In this document: positions 27,101 through 35,011 of the stretch, in pieces
How positions within the stretch are numbered: position 1 is the stretch's first letter
Layout of the letters: every line of letters starts with the position of its first letter
Source: Pseudomonas aestuarii
GTDB taxonomy: Bacteria > Pseudomonadota > Gammaproteobacteria > Pseudomonadales > Pseudomonadaceae
Assembly (NCBI RefSeq): GCF_027988105.1
Contig: NZ_JAQJZJ010000009.1
Coordinates: forward strand, 124,001 to 188,000
Direction: 5' to 3'
DNA length: 64,000 bases
The notes under the pieces: model-generated
Told to the model about the DNA's origin: nothing
Database searches by the model: none
What the model saw: only the letters and a program-made list of their open reading frames with translations
Translations under genes and position numbers: made by a program

Positions 27101-27795
27101 GCGCAGAGGTACTCCTGCGCTGGCTCCACCCAACCCTTGGCCCGCAGTCACCAGCACTGTTCATCCACGTGCTGGAGGAAAGCGGATTGATCCTCGAAGT
27201 GGGTGGCTGGGTACTCGCCGAAGCCTGCCATGCCTGCGCGCAACTGCTCGAGGAAGGTCTGATCGATGCGCAGAGCTTCAGCCTGTGCGTCAACATCAGC
27301 CCGCGCCAGTTCCGCCACAACGACTTTGTCGAGCGCGTGGAAAGCAGCCTGCGCACCAGCACCTTGCCCAAACCCATGCTCAAGCTGGAAATCACCGAAG
27401 GCATCGTGATCCAGAACATCGAGGACACCATCGCCAAGATGAATCGCCTGAAGAAGCTCGGCGTCAGCTTCGCCATGGACGATTTCGGCACGGGATATTC
27501 CTCGCTGACCTACCTCAAACGCCTGCCGGTGGACCTGCTGAAGATCGACCAATCCTTCGTCCGCGACGCCCCCCATGACGCCAACGATGCCGAAATCATT
27601 CGCGCCATCGTCGCCATGGCCCGCAGCCTTGGCCTGGAGATCATTGCCGAAGGCGTCGAGCAACAGGAGCAGCTGGATTTTCTCGAACAGCAGGGCTGCC
27701 ACCTGTACCAGGGCTACCTGTTCAGCAAGCCGCTGCCATTGCCCGAATTCCGCGCACTGCTGGCACACACTCGGCAGCGTCCGGCCGCGTCCTGA
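24118..27795 (+). CDS. Multi-PAS GGDEF-EAL cyclic-di-GMP protein
   Basis: This 1225-residue cytoplasmic protein has no transmembrane segment. Six PAS/PAC sensory repeats of about 125 residues fill residues 30-785. A GGDEF domain follows (DSLTNLPNRALL, LFLDLDHFKHINDSLGH, GGDEF at 864-868) with an intact RxxD inhibitory site at 855-858. The last domain is EAL (about 965-1220), with EVL at 997-999, ITEGI, and DDFGTGYSS from Asp1121. Both catalytic signatures appear usable, since EVL variants occur in active phosphodiesterases. It could make or degrade c-di-GMP in response to signals read by the PAS domains. It is a single gene with its own AAAGG ribosome site. Confidence 0.9.
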   Translation: MANASDDRPPLPHIPALDPVVFENTWNDAPRLLAALNGAHLGAWHWDVASGQVSWSRGAQALFGLDPTRPLRTRIDYIELIPEEDRNAVLQMFQAVLDGAPSSQALQHRIRCPDGSLRWLEISGSLQTDASGKRQMFGVIRDITTQQQRAQALLNSEQRFSTLFHLSPDAILLVRLADSLITEANQHFASTFGWPAGEIIGRSILELDLWVHEQQRDYLRQAAPNSREPVTQEVQIRARDGHILDGVMSSQYIELDGQAFLLCTFLDTSERKRIEAALRSSEEKFAQAFRHTPDAVVITDKETGRFIEVNPAFERQFGWESSETLGLTSLELGIWADPSDRQRMLEAVRQGSLDELEVCLHSRDGHVSDNLLFGGEIELDGRTCLVLTVRDITQQRAQEQALSNSQERLTLALESADLGTWDWHIPSNMLFASARAATLHGLSQAPFHGDFRAFFGHVPMDDRLAMRQSYRELVEGTCQDYQVTYRAAYGNGNVHFLESTAKLYRDEQGKPLRMAGILIDISERVQRELRLSASEEKFATLFQASPDPVCVSRIRDGVFVEINDSFSQTFGWTPQEIVGRSGPEADFWIDCDERRRLYDKLTANQGLDNEQARYRTKAGDELTCVVSCRFIRVDRQLCILSTFRDVSERLQAEAALNASQEKFAKAFHSSPDAITITERDTARYIEVNEGFFRLTGYRAEEVIGHSALELNIWADPRQRRVMLEMLQRDGRVTHQEMLGKHRDGSIKTVEVSVEPIDLDGLDCLLLTARDISLLKEAQAQIQHLAYHDSLTNLPNRALLMDRLTQQIALLKRHDLRGALLFLDLDHFKHINDSLGHPVGDSVLKLVTARLEASVRLEDTVARLGGDEFVILLSGLEGKRSAVTRQAHMVAEKLRKLLAEPMLIDGHRLQVTPSIGIALIPDHGATPADLLKRADIALYRAKDSGRNTVQLFRRTMQEAASERLRLENDLRLALARGEFELYFQAQADARSGQIIGAEVLLRWLHPTLGPQSPALFIHVLEESGLILEVGGWVLAEACHACAQLLEEGLIDAQSFSLCVNISPRQFRHNDFVERVESSLRTSTLPKPMLKLEITEGIVIQNIEDTIAKMNRLKKLGVSFAMDDFGTGYSSLTYLKRLPVDLLKIDQSFVRDAPHDANDAEIIRAIVAMARSLGLEIIAEGVEQQEQLDFLEQQGCHLYQGYLFSKPLPLPEFRALLAHTRQRPAAS

Positions 27796-27863
27796 GGGGC
27801 CGCGCAGCGGTACACCTGTGCCACGATGCCGACCGCGCCCAGACCGTCCCGGAGACCCGCCCC

Positions 27864-28611
27864 ATGCGTAAAGTCATGCTGATCACCGGCGCCAGCCGCG
27901 GCATCGGCGCTGCCACCGCCAGGCTGGCAGCCGCCCAGGGCTATGCCCTATGCCTCAATTACCACCAGCACAGCCAAGCCGCCGAGGCTGTGGCTGAACA
28001 GATCGTCGCCGCCGGTGGACAGGCCATCGCCGTGCAGGCCGACGTAGCCGATGAAGCCCAGGTAATGCGGCTGTTCGCCCGCCTCGACCAGCACTTCGGC
28101 CGCCTCGACGTGCTGGTCAACAACGCCGGCATACTGGAGCAGCAGATGCGCCTCGAACAGATGGACCTCGGCCGCTGGCAGCGAGTCTTTGCGGTCAACG
28201 TATTCGGCAGCTTTCTCTGCGCCCGCGAGGCGGTGAAACGCATGTCGACCCGCCTTGGCGGCAGCGGTGGCGCCATCGTCAACCTGTCGTCGGTGGCCGC
28301 CCGCCTCGGCGCGCCCGGCGAATACATCGACTATGCCGCCGCCAAAGGCGCCATCGACAGCCTGACCCTGGGCCTGGCCAAGGAAGTCGCCGCCGACGGC
28401 ATTCGGGTCAACGCCGTACGCCCGGGGGGTGATCGACACCGAGATCCACGCCAGCGGCGGCGAACCGGCACGGGTCGCCCGGGTCAGCCCGAGCGTACCC
28501 ATGGGCCGCGGCGGCCTGGCCGAGGAAGTTGCCCAGGCGATTCTCTGGCTGGCCAGCGAACAGGCGTCCTACACCAGCGGCGCCCTGCTGGATGTCAGCG
28601 GCGGACGCTGA
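27864..28611 (+). pseudogene. Short-chain dehydrogenase/reductase with a one-base frameshift
   Basis: The first 188 codons encode a normal SDR: ITGASRGIGAATARLA (cofactor loop), VLVNNAGIL, the catalytic Ser in NLSSVAARLGAPGEY, and Tyr/Lys in YIDYAAAKGA. At 28424-28429 there are six Gs after CCC. Reading five Gs continues the SDR as RPGVIDTEIHASGG to the end (ASYTSGALLDVSGGR) at 28611, total 248 residues, the usual length. With six Gs the frame instead runs into unrelated sequence to 28796. Either the gene is broken or phase-variable, or the assembly has a homopolymer error. The coding pattern is otherwise undecayed, which favours a recent event or an error. Confidence 0.8.
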
Positions 28612-28672
28612 GCACGCCAGCAGTTTCCGTCCTGCAGGCGCCAACTTGCTGGCTCCTGCAAGCGCCTTGCAC

Positions 28673-29656
28673 TCAAGCGATGGTCCATTGTTCCTGGCGC
28701 GAGGCAAGCGGAATCTCGACGCCAAGCAAGGCATCGATCCGCAGGCAATCGTTCTCCCGGCGCAGCGAATTGAACAACGCGAACGCCTCGGGATAGCTGC
28801 GGGTAAGCATCGCCAGCCATTGCTTCAGGCGCCCTGGGGCATAGCGTGGGGACATCTTGCGCCGTGCCTGCCGCCAGAAATCGGCGAGCATGGGCTGCAA
28901 CGCGGCCCAGTCCATTTCAACCACGGCCTGCCCGGCCCGTGCCGCGGCGATCTGCCGGGCCAGGTCCGGCCGCGCCACCAGCCCGCGGCCGAGCATGATG
29001 TCCTCGACGCCACTGATCTCACGGCAGCGCCGCCAGTCGTCCAGCGTCCACACTTCGCCATTGGCGAACACCGGCACCTTGACCACCTCCTGCACCCGCG
29101 CCACCCACTCCCAATGGGCCGGCGGCTTGTAGCCCTCGACCTTGGTCCGCGCATGCACCACCAGTTGCGAGGCCCCGCCTTCGGCCAGGGCCTCGGCGCA
29201 CTCCAGGGCGTAGTCCTTGTGGTCGAAACCCAGGCGCATCTTGGCCGTTACCGGAATCCCGGCCGGCACCGTGCGGCGCACCTCGCGGACGATGGCATGG
29301 AGCAGTTCCGGCTCCTTCAATAACACCGCGCCGCCACGGGACTTGTTCACGGTTTTCGCCGGGCAACCGAAATTGAGGTCGATCACCGGCGCGCCGAGGC
29401 CACAGGCAAAGGCGGCGTTATCCGCCAGGCATTGCGGATCGGAGCCGAGAAACTGCACACGCAATGGCGTACCGGCCGCCGTTTGCGCAGCACTGAACAG
29501 TTCCGGCGCCAGCTTCTGATAGGTCGAGGCGGGCTGTACCCGCTCGGTGACACGAATAAACTCGGTCACGCACCAGTCGATGCCGCCGACCCGGGTCAGC
29601 ACATCGCGAAGGATTTCATCGACCAATCCTTCCATCGGTGCAAGGGCGATCTGCAT
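28673..29656 (-). CDS. dusC: tRNA-dihydrouridine(16) synthase
   Basis: This 327-residue flavoenzyme reduces uridine in the tRNA D-loop. FMN-barrel and catalytic landmarks are MQIALAPMEGLVDEILRDVLT, LNFGCPAKTVNKSRGGAVLL (catalytic Cys), ITAKMRLGFD-like TAKMRLGFD, LVVHARTKVEGYKPPA and PVFANGEVWT. The frame is open far upstream, but MQIALAPMEG at 29656 is the family start. The Dus subfamily C assignment rests on the NKSRGG and KVEGYKPPAHW wording. Confidence 0.9.
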   Translation of the reverse strand: MQIALAPMEGLVDEILRDVLTRVGGIDWCVTEFIRVTERVQPASTYQKLAPELFSAAQTAAGTPLRVQFLGSDPQCLADNAAFACGLGAPVIDLNFGCPAKTVNKSRGGAVLLKEPELLHAIVREVRRTVPAGIPVTAKMRLGFDHKDYALECAEALAEGGASQLVVHARTKVEGYKPPAHWEWVARVQEVVKVPVFANGEVWTLDDWRRCREISGVEDIMLGRGLVARPDLARQIAAARAGQAVVEMDWAALQPMLADFWRQARRKMSPRYAPGRLKQWLAMLTRSYPEAFALFNSLRRENDCLRIDALLGVEIPLASRQEQWTIA

Positions 29657-29806
29657 AGAAATATTCTCGAAAAAACGCCGCGTAGTGTACGCGGGCCATT
29701 GCCCTGAATGTAATGTCCGCCAAGGCAGGCGCAACCCAACGAGATGGAACACCGGCGCTATCCGGGAGTCCACTATCGGGACACTAAGACACCCCGGAGG
29801 ACCAAC

Positions 29807-30196
29807 ATGCGCATCCTGATACTGCTCGCCAGCCTGTACTTCAGTATCGGCCTGAGCCAGGCAGAAGCACTGGCGCCAGGCGCAGCCGGACAGCACCCCG
29901 CACCCGAAAAAATGGCCACATTGATCATCGGTCGCGACCCCAAGGTGCCGAACACCTGCGCTGTCGAACTGCTGGTGGAGAACAAGCCGGTGGCACAACT
30001 GCCGACCGGAAAATCGGTGAGCCTGGATGTGCCGGCTGGCACGCTCTACCTCAGGGCGCGACTGCAATCAGCTGACCATTGCGATGCAGCCGGCCTGGCC
30101 AGCGGCCAGTCGGTTCTGCTCGAACCCGGAGAGACCCGGCAGTACCTGGTAATGCTCGACAACAACGCTTTGTTCCTCGCCCCGCATCTGCACTAA
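29807..30196 (+). CDS. Small secreted protein of unknown function
   Basis: This 129-residue protein has a signal peptide (MRILILLASLYFSIGLSQAEA). The start at 29807 is preceded by a strong GGAGG site. The mature part has two Cys (in PNTCAVEL and SADHCDAAG) that could form a disulfide, and a beta-rich pattern (VELLVENKPVAQLPTGKSV, LYLRARLQ, GETRQYLVML) like small periplasmic carrier or DUF2846-type folds. That resemblance is only an impression. It stands alone between dusC (divergent) and the thioesterase (convergent). Confidence 0.75.
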   Translation: MRILILLASLYFSIGLSQAEALAPGAAGQHPAPEKMATLIIGRDPKVPNTCAVELLVENKPVAQLPTGKSVSLDVPAGTLYLRARLQSADHCDAAGLASGQSVLLEPGETRQYLVMLDNNALFLAPHLH

Positions 30197-30205
30197 GGGC
30201 GCGAG

Positions 30206-30655
30206 TCAGAGCTCCAGCGGAAAGGGCAGCTGTAAAGCACGGCCGTAGCCTTCGACGAACTCGACCGGCATGCGCTTGGGCTTGCCAGTGGACAGTTCGA
30301 TGCAGACAAAGGTGGTCTTGGCCCGCAACAAGGTGATGCCATCCGCCGGACGGATCAACTGAAAACGCCGATCCATCTTCAGACGCTGATCCGACTCGAC
30401 GATCCAGGTGGCCATCTGCAGCTCCTGGTCTTCATAAGCGCTGGCCAGGTAATCGATCTCATGGCGCAGCACCGCCATGGCGCGGTCGAGGCGCCGGTAT
30501 TCGGCCAGGTCCAGGCCCAGGTATTGCGAGTGGCGCCAGGCGCAGCGCTCCAGCCAGCTGACATAGACCGCATTATTGACATGCCCGAGGCCGTCGATGT
30601 CGTCGGCAACCACGTTGACGTCGAGCACGAATGGATTGGCCAGGTCCCAACTCAT
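30206..30655 (-). CDS. Acyl-CoA thioesterase, 4-hydroxybenzoyl-CoA thioesterase-like hotdog fold
   Basis: This 149-residue single-domain hotdog protein starts MSWDLANPFVLDVNVVADDIDGLGHVNNAVYVSWLERCAWRH. The DGLGHVNNAVYVSW region carries the catalytic pattern of the YbgC/FadM type. The C-terminus ends VEFVEGYGRALQLPFPLEL. It should hydrolyse acyl-CoA or acyl-carrier thioesters in the cytoplasm. Its start overlaps the stop of a 35-codon ORF (ATGA), which implies coupled translation from an upstream start near 30759. Confidence 0.85.
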   Translation of the reverse strand: MSWDLANPFVLDVNVVADDIDGLGHVNNAVYVSWLERCAWRHSQYLGLDLAEYRRLDRAMAVLRHEIDYLASAYEDQELQMATWIVESDQRLKMDRRFQLIRPADGITLLRAKTTFVCIELSTGKPKRMPVEFVEGYGRALQLPFPLEL

Positions 30656-30759
30656 CGCGACTGCTCCAGATTGCCGCTCAGTGCGCGCGCAAGCACGGTC
30701 AAAGGCGCCAGCCAGCCCCACATGGGCAGCGCTTGATTGATCTTCGCCATCGGGCTCAT
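30652..30759 (-). CDS. Putative 35-aa small ORF coupled to the thioesterase
   Basis: The sequence starts MSPMAKINQALPMWGWLAPLTVL and ends NLEQSR. An AGGAG ribosome site lies 7 bases before the ATG, and its TGA overlaps the thioesterase ATG. The middle (about residues 10-27) is hydrophobic and could be a short membrane helix. I do not recognise the family. It may be a real small protein or a leader that sets thioesterase translation. Confidence 0.5.
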   Translation of the reverse strand: MSPMAKINQALPMWGWLAPLTVLARALSGNLEQSR

Positions 30760-31005
30760 GGGCTTGCTCCTGAATCTTCAAATGATGGACTGCCAGGTTG
30801 GCCAGCGCCTCATTCTAGGCGCTAAAGTCGCAGCAACTCCATGCCGCACACGCCAGTTCCCCGCCCGAATGAACGAATCCACGGCCTGCGCGCCACCAAA
30901 CACCTAAAGTATTTTGGTTAATCGGCCGAAGCCACTAGGCTATGGCCCCGCAGGCCATGTGGATATCGACCTGCGCCGCGTTCACTGACCCGAGAGCCGT
31001 GCACT

Positions 31006-32865
31006 TTGATTGCAGCCTTACGCCTGTTGCTGTTGTTGCTCCTGCCCACCCTGAGCCAGGCGGGTGTCCTGACCCTGGCCGCCGCGGAACAGGTCGTGCT
31101 CCCGGGACCTTTCATGCAGGTCTGGCAAGATCCGCAGAAGCAGGCAGGTATAGAGGATGTACGCCGCCTGCCCGACTCGGCCTGGCAGCCGGTTGCCCGC
31201 CGCGATGCCAGCTTCGGCTATAGCGGTAACGCCTACTGGCTGCGCCTGCAACTGCATAACCCCGAACCGCGCAGCATGGACTGGGTACTGCTGATCGCTA
31301 ACCCGCTGCTGGACTATCTGGACGCCTATGGCCTGGATGGCGAGCAGGTCTACCGCGCCGGCGATCAGCGCCCATTTGCCGCGCGCTGGATCGAACACCG
31401 GCAACTGCTGCTACCGCTAAGCCTGTCCGCTGGGGAAAGCCGCGAGCTGATCCTGCGCATGCAGACCCAAGGCTCGGCCAACCTCAGCGCCAGCCTGATG
31501 ACCAGCGCAGCCTTCGACCGTCATGAACAACGCATGCTGCTCCTGCAGGGCCTGTTCTTCGGGGCGCTGGCGGCAATGTTCGTCTACAACCTGTCGATCT
31601 TCTTCATCACCCGTGACCGTGACTACCTCTGGTACAGCCTGTTCGTCGCCAGCTTCGGCGGCTACCAGTTCATCCAGCTCGGCTTCGCCCTGCAGTGGCT
31701 ATGGCCGCAATCGCTTGCCTGGCACCAGCTGAGCTTTCCGCTCAGCTCGGCAGTGGCCACCCTGTTCGGCATCCTGTTCACCCATGGCGTGCTCGACCTC
31801 CGACATGCTTCGCCACGCTACACACAGGTCGTCCGCGTGCTGCTGGGCTGCACTGGACTGGTCATCGGCCTGTCCTTGTTCGCGCCCTACCAGATAGCCC
31901 TGTTCGGCGGTTTCGCCCTGGTCATCGCCTGCGCCGCACTCGCCTGCCTGTTTACCCTGCTGCGCTGGCGCGAGGGCTATAAACCCGCCCGCCTGTTCGC
32001 CATCGGCTGGTTCGTGCTGATCAGTGCCAGCCTGTTCAGCATCCTCAGCGGCACTGGCTTGATCGCCAATTCGCTGCTGACCCTGCACGCACAACAGATC
32101 GGCGGACTGATCGAGCTGGTGGTGTTCTCCATCGCCCTGGCAGCACGCATCCGCCAGGCGCAGAAAGCCCAACAGCTGGCCCAGAAGCAGCTGCTCGCTC
32201 AGGAGCAACAGCTGAGCGTGGAGCAAGCCAGGAGCCTGGGCCTGCAACGCCAGCTCAACGAGGGCCTGGAGATCCGCGTCAAGGAGCGCACAGCGGAACT
32301 GGAGCAAGCCCTGAAGGCATTGTCCGGCGCCCACCAGCAACTGTCCGAGCAGAACCGCCGGGACAGCCTGACCGGCCTGTTCAACCGCCAGACCCTCAAC
32401 GAAGAACTGCATCGCAGCCTGGCCCAGGCCGTGCGCAGCCGGCGTCCCATGGCCATCCTGATGATGGACCTTGACCACTTCAAGCAGGTCAATGACCACT
32501 ATGGCCATCTGGCCGGCGATGCCTGCCTGCGCCACGCCGCCCAACGCCTGCAGCAACGCTTGCGCGCCGGCGACCTGCTCGCCCGCTTCGGCGGCGAAGA
32601 GTTCGTCGCCGTGCTGAACGATACCGATCAGACCGGCGCCCATGACCTGGCGGAACAGTTGCGTGCCGATCTGGCCCGCCACCCCTGCCCCTATCAAGAC
32701 CAGACCATCGGCCTGACCATCAGCATCGGGGTGTGCGCCGGGCTGCCCGACAGTGCGGATAGCGAACAGCTGCTACAGCAGGCCGACCAGGCGCTCTATC
32801 GCGCCAAGGCGGCCGGCCGCAATCGCGTGGAAAGCTACGAGGCCAGCTCGCTTGACGAGGCCTGA
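31006..32865 (+). CDS. Membrane diguanylate cyclase with 7TMR-DISM sensor
   Basis: This 619-residue protein has an N-terminal signal sequence (LRLLLLLLLPTLSQAG), a periplasmic 7TMR-DISM extracellular domain (about 25-165, with YWLRLQLHNPEPRSMDWVLL), seven hydrophobic helices (about 175-380), a coiled coil, and a C-terminal GGDEF domain. The active site is GGEEF at 529-533, preceded by RAGD (520-523), a product-inhibition I-site at the normal 5-residue spacing. It should synthesise c-di-GMP in response to a periplasmic, often carbohydrate, signal. The frame begins at a TTG (31006); a nearby GTG is out of frame. Its 3' end overlaps the convergent hydrolase gene by 31 bases. Confidence 0.87.
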   Translation: MIAALRLLLLLLLPTLSQAGVLTLAAAEQVVLPGPFMQVWQDPQKQAGIEDVRRLPDSAWQPVARRDASFGYSGNAYWLRLQLHNPEPRSMDWVLLIANPLLDYLDAYGLDGEQVYRAGDQRPFAARWIEHRQLLLPLSLSAGESRELILRMQTQGSANLSASLMTSAAFDRHEQRMLLLQGLFFGALAAMFVYNLSIFFITRDRDYLWYSLFVASFGGYQFIQLGFALQWLWPQSLAWHQLSFPLSSAVATLFGILFTHGVLDLRHASPRYTQVVRVLLGCTGLVIGLSLFAPYQIALFGGFALVIACAALACLFTLLRWREGYKPARLFAIGWFVLISASLFSILSGTGLIANSLLTLHAQQIGGLIELVVFSIALAARIRQAQKAQQLAQKQLLAQEQQLSVEQARSLGLQRQLNEGLEIRVKERTAELEQALKALSGAHQQLSEQNRRDSLTGLFNRQTLNEELHRSLAQAVRSRRPMAILMMDLDHFKQVNDHYGHLAGDACLRHAAQRLQQRLRAGDLLARFGGEEFVAVLNDTDQTGAHDLAEQLRADLARHPCPYQDQTIGLTISIGVCAGLPDSADSEQLLQQADQALYRAKAAGRNRVESYEASSLDEA

Positions 32866-33674
32866 CGCTGCGCCGCCAATAGCTGCATGACCGCCTGCAC
32901 CAGCTGCGGGTCAGACAAGACGCGCTGGTGCCCGCCCTGCTCGAGACGCAACAGCCGGCTGTCGAACCAGGCCTCATGGATCGCCTGCGCCTCGCTATAG
33001 GGCACAACCGGGTCATCTGCGGCGTGCACGATCAGACCCGGGAAATCCAGCTGGTAGCGCGCCACATCGAGATGCCCGGCTGGCATGCCAGCCTTTTCCT
33101 CAACCAGGCGGACGAAATGCGCCCGCGCCTGGGCAGGCAAGCCCATATAGCGGGCGAAAAGCCGCAGCATGGTGAGAATACGGCTCGGCGCCGCAATGCT
33201 GACCACGGCCTCGGCACGCAAGCCCATCTGGGTTGCCAGCAAGGCGCTGGCGCCGCCCATCGAGTGACCGATAACTGCCTGCAGTGGCGGCAACTCGCTG
33301 GCGGCCTCGAGCAGGGCACGGGCGAACACCACCACATTGGCCTCATGCCCCGGCGAGCGCCCGTGCGCCGGGGCATCCAGGGCGACCACGGCATAACCGG
33401 CCTGCACCAGCGCCTTGATCAGCTCGGCGAACTGGGTCGGCCGGCCTTCCCAACCATGCATCAGCAATACCGTCGGCCCGCTACCCCAGCGCAATGCCGA
33501 AAGACCGAAACGCAGGGTGATGCGCTCGGCCTGAGCCAGCAGCGGCAACTCCCAATCCCGAGGCGGCAACTCGCGCGGCGTCATGAACTGACGACGCATC
33601 TGGTTTGCCACTGCCTGCGGCGCCACCCAACCAATGGTGGCATTGATCCCACGAACCCAGCTCAAATTGCTCAT
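32835..33674 (-). CDS. Alpha/beta hydrolase
   Basis: This 279-residue hydrolase has the oxyanion HGWEGRP segment, the nucleophile elbow GHSMGG, an acid in VHAADDPVVPYSEA and the catalytic His in LEQGGHQRVL. It looks like a cytoplasmic esterase or lipase-type enzyme; the substrate is unknown. The start at 33674 (MSNLSWVRG) has GAGGAGAAGG upstream. It follows the TetR gene by 11 bases, so it is likely the target of that regulator. Confidence 0.83.
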   Translation of the reverse strand: MSNLSWVRGINATIGWVAPQAVANQMRRQFMTPRELPPRDWELPLLAQAERITLRFGLSALRWGSGPTVLLMHGWEGRPTQFAELIKALVQAGYAVVALDAPAHGRSPGHEANVVVFARALLEAASELPPLQAVIGHSMGGASALLATQMGLRAEAVVSIAAPSRILTMLRLFARYMGLPAQARAHFVRLVEEKAGMPAGHLDVARYQLDFPGLIVHAADDPVVPYSEAQAIHEAWFDSRLLRLEQGGHQRVLSDPQLVQAVMQLLAAQRQASSSELAS

Positions 33675-33685
33675 CGCCCTTCTCC

Positions 33686-34225
33686 TCAAACGATCGCCGT
33701 CTTGGCGGCATGCAGAACGCGGTCAGACAAGTCGCCGGGACCCAGCGCCCGCGCCAGCGCCAACCCCCCCACCATCAAGGCGATATCGGCAAGCACGCGG
33801 GGAGCGTCCTCGGGGCTTGCCGACAACTGCGCCACCATCAACTCCAGATGCTCGGCCAGGGCCGCCCGAAAGCCCTCGGGTAGCCGCGTCAGCTCGCCCA
33901 GCGAACTCGGTAGCGGGCAGGCCTGCTCGGTGGCATCGCGGTGCTTGCGTGACAAGTAGAACGCCGCGATCAGCGCCCGGCGCTCGTCGGCCGGCAGATC
34001 ACTCTCCACCTGCTTGATCAACTCGCGGCGCTGACCGAGCAGCTGCCTGAACGCTTCCAGCATCAGCGCATCCTTGCTCGCAAAGTGCGCATAGAAACCG
34101 CCCACGGTCAGCCCGGCGGCGCCCATCACCTCGCCGACACTCGGTTCGGCGGGGCCGCGCTGCACCAATGCAGCACTGGCTGCAGAAAGAATGCGTTCAC
34201 GGGTTTGGGCTTTCTTGTCGTTCAT
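33686..34225 (-). CDS. TetR-family transcriptional regulator
   Basis: This 179-residue repressor has a TetR helix-turn-helix (ERILSAASAALVQRG, MGAAGLTVGGFYAHFASKDAL) and a TetR_C-type ligand domain with a conserved Cys-Pro (TEQACPLPSSLGEL), a layout seen in regulators of aldehyde- or oxidant-responsive hydrolase genes. GGAGG supports the ATG at 34225 over one four codons upstream. It is the first gene of a two-gene unit with the hydrolase and has an inverted repeat in its promoter region. Confidence 0.85.
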   Translation of the reverse strand: MNDKKAQTRERILSAASAALVQRGPAEPSVGEVMGAAGLTVGGFYAHFASKDALMLEAFRQLLGQRRELIKQVESDLPADERRALIAAFYLSRKHRDATEQACPLPSSLGELTRLPEGFRAALAEHLELMVAQLSASPEDAPRVLADIALMVGGLALARALGPGDLSDRVLHAAKTAIV

Positions 34226-34240
34226 ACTCGCCTCCAAAAT

Positions 34241-34268
34241 ATTACGATTGAAATATTATGCTCGTAAT
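34241..34268. promoter_or_regulatory. Candidate TetR operator
   Basis: ATTACGA and TCGTAAT are perfect 7-bp inverted arms separated by 14 AT-rich bases, 16 bp upstream of the TetR start. Position and symmetry suit autorepression. Confidence 0.45.
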
Positions 34269-34333
34269 AAATTTAAGCAAGCAGAAAACCGTACCGCTGG
34301 TCGGGCTGAATGAGCGAAAGGAATGCCGAAGGC

Positions 34334-34371
34334 AAAAAAACAAAAGGGCCATTCCGCAAAGAATGACCCTT
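34334..34371 (-). terminator. Rho-independent terminator of the tRNA operon
   Basis: On the minus strand an 11-bp stem with one mismatch (AAGGGTCATTC / GAATGGCCCTT) is followed by TTGTTTTTTT. It lies 26 bases beyond the last tRNA-Glu. Confidence 0.8.
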
Positions 34372-34396
34372 AAAAGTCCCGCAGAGCGGGCAAAAA

Positions 34397-34472
34397 TGGC
34401 GTCCCCTAGGGGACTCGAACCCCTGTTACCGCCGTGAAAGGGCGGTGTCCTAGGCCACTAGACGAAGGGGAC
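34397..34472 (-). tRNA. tRNA-Glu (anticodon TTC), copy 2
   Basis: A 76-nt cloverleaf including encoded CCA. It begins GTCCCCTTCGTCTAGTGGCC, the anticodon loop is CTTTCAC between CCGCC and GGCGG, and the T arm contains GGTTCGAATCC. It is identical in sequence to the copy at 34649-34724. Confidence 0.95.
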
Positions 34473-34522
34473 GTAACCTTCGAAGAACAAGGCCAGCTTT
34501 ACGCTGGCCTCGTCGTGGAAAT

Positions 34523-34598
<76 letters not shown>

Positions 34599-34648
34599 AG
34601 ATTTATCGCCTCTCGGCTCACAACCCCAATGGAGTTGCTTTTTAAAAG

Positions 34649-34724
34649 TGGCGTCCCCTAGGGGACTCGAACCCCTGTTACCGCCGTGAAAGGGCGGTGT
34701 CCTAGGCCACTAGACGAAGGGGAC
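34649..34724 (-). tRNA. tRNA-Glu (anticodon TTC), copy 1
   Basis: A 76-nt cloverleaf including CCA, identical to the second copy. It sits between the two tRNA-Ala genes in the order Ala-Glu-Ala-Glu on the minus strand. Confidence 0.95.
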
Positions 34725-34789
34725 GCAAATACCCTTCAAAACTCAGCCAACTCGAGAGCTGACTGTGGCAAGCCTTTCGGCTTTGAGAT

Positions 34790-34865
<76 letters not shown>

Positions 34866-34883
34866 ATCTCAAGGACGGGGCGC

Positions 34884-34912
34884 ATGTTAAGAGCGCGCCC
34901 CTCTACTGTCAA
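34884..34912 (-). promoter_or_regulatory. Strong sigma-70 promoter of the tRNA operon
   Basis: On the minus strand TTGACA (perfect -35) is followed by a 17-base spacer and TAACAT (-10). A GC-rich discriminator (GCGCCCC) follows, as in stringently controlled stable-RNA promoters, and the sequence upstream of -35 is AT-rich like an UP element. Confidence 0.85.
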
Positions 34913-35011
34913 CAAAATTTTTATCAATAGCTGCTTTCTTTATGCTGACAGAACAACCACTTACCCTATCCCAATCGACAACATGGGGGGCCGAGCGGGA
35001 TAACAGGCGGC

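Noticed and set aside
28612..28796. Extension of the dehydrogenase frame beyond 28611
   Set aside because: It is only the out-of-frame read-through caused by the extra G; its residues are unlike any SDR and overlap dusC.
30652..30781. Extended 191-residue version of the thioesterase
   Set aside because: The extra N-terminus is unlike the family, whereas the ATG at 30655 gives the normal hotdog start; the upstream region encodes the small coupled ORF in another frame.
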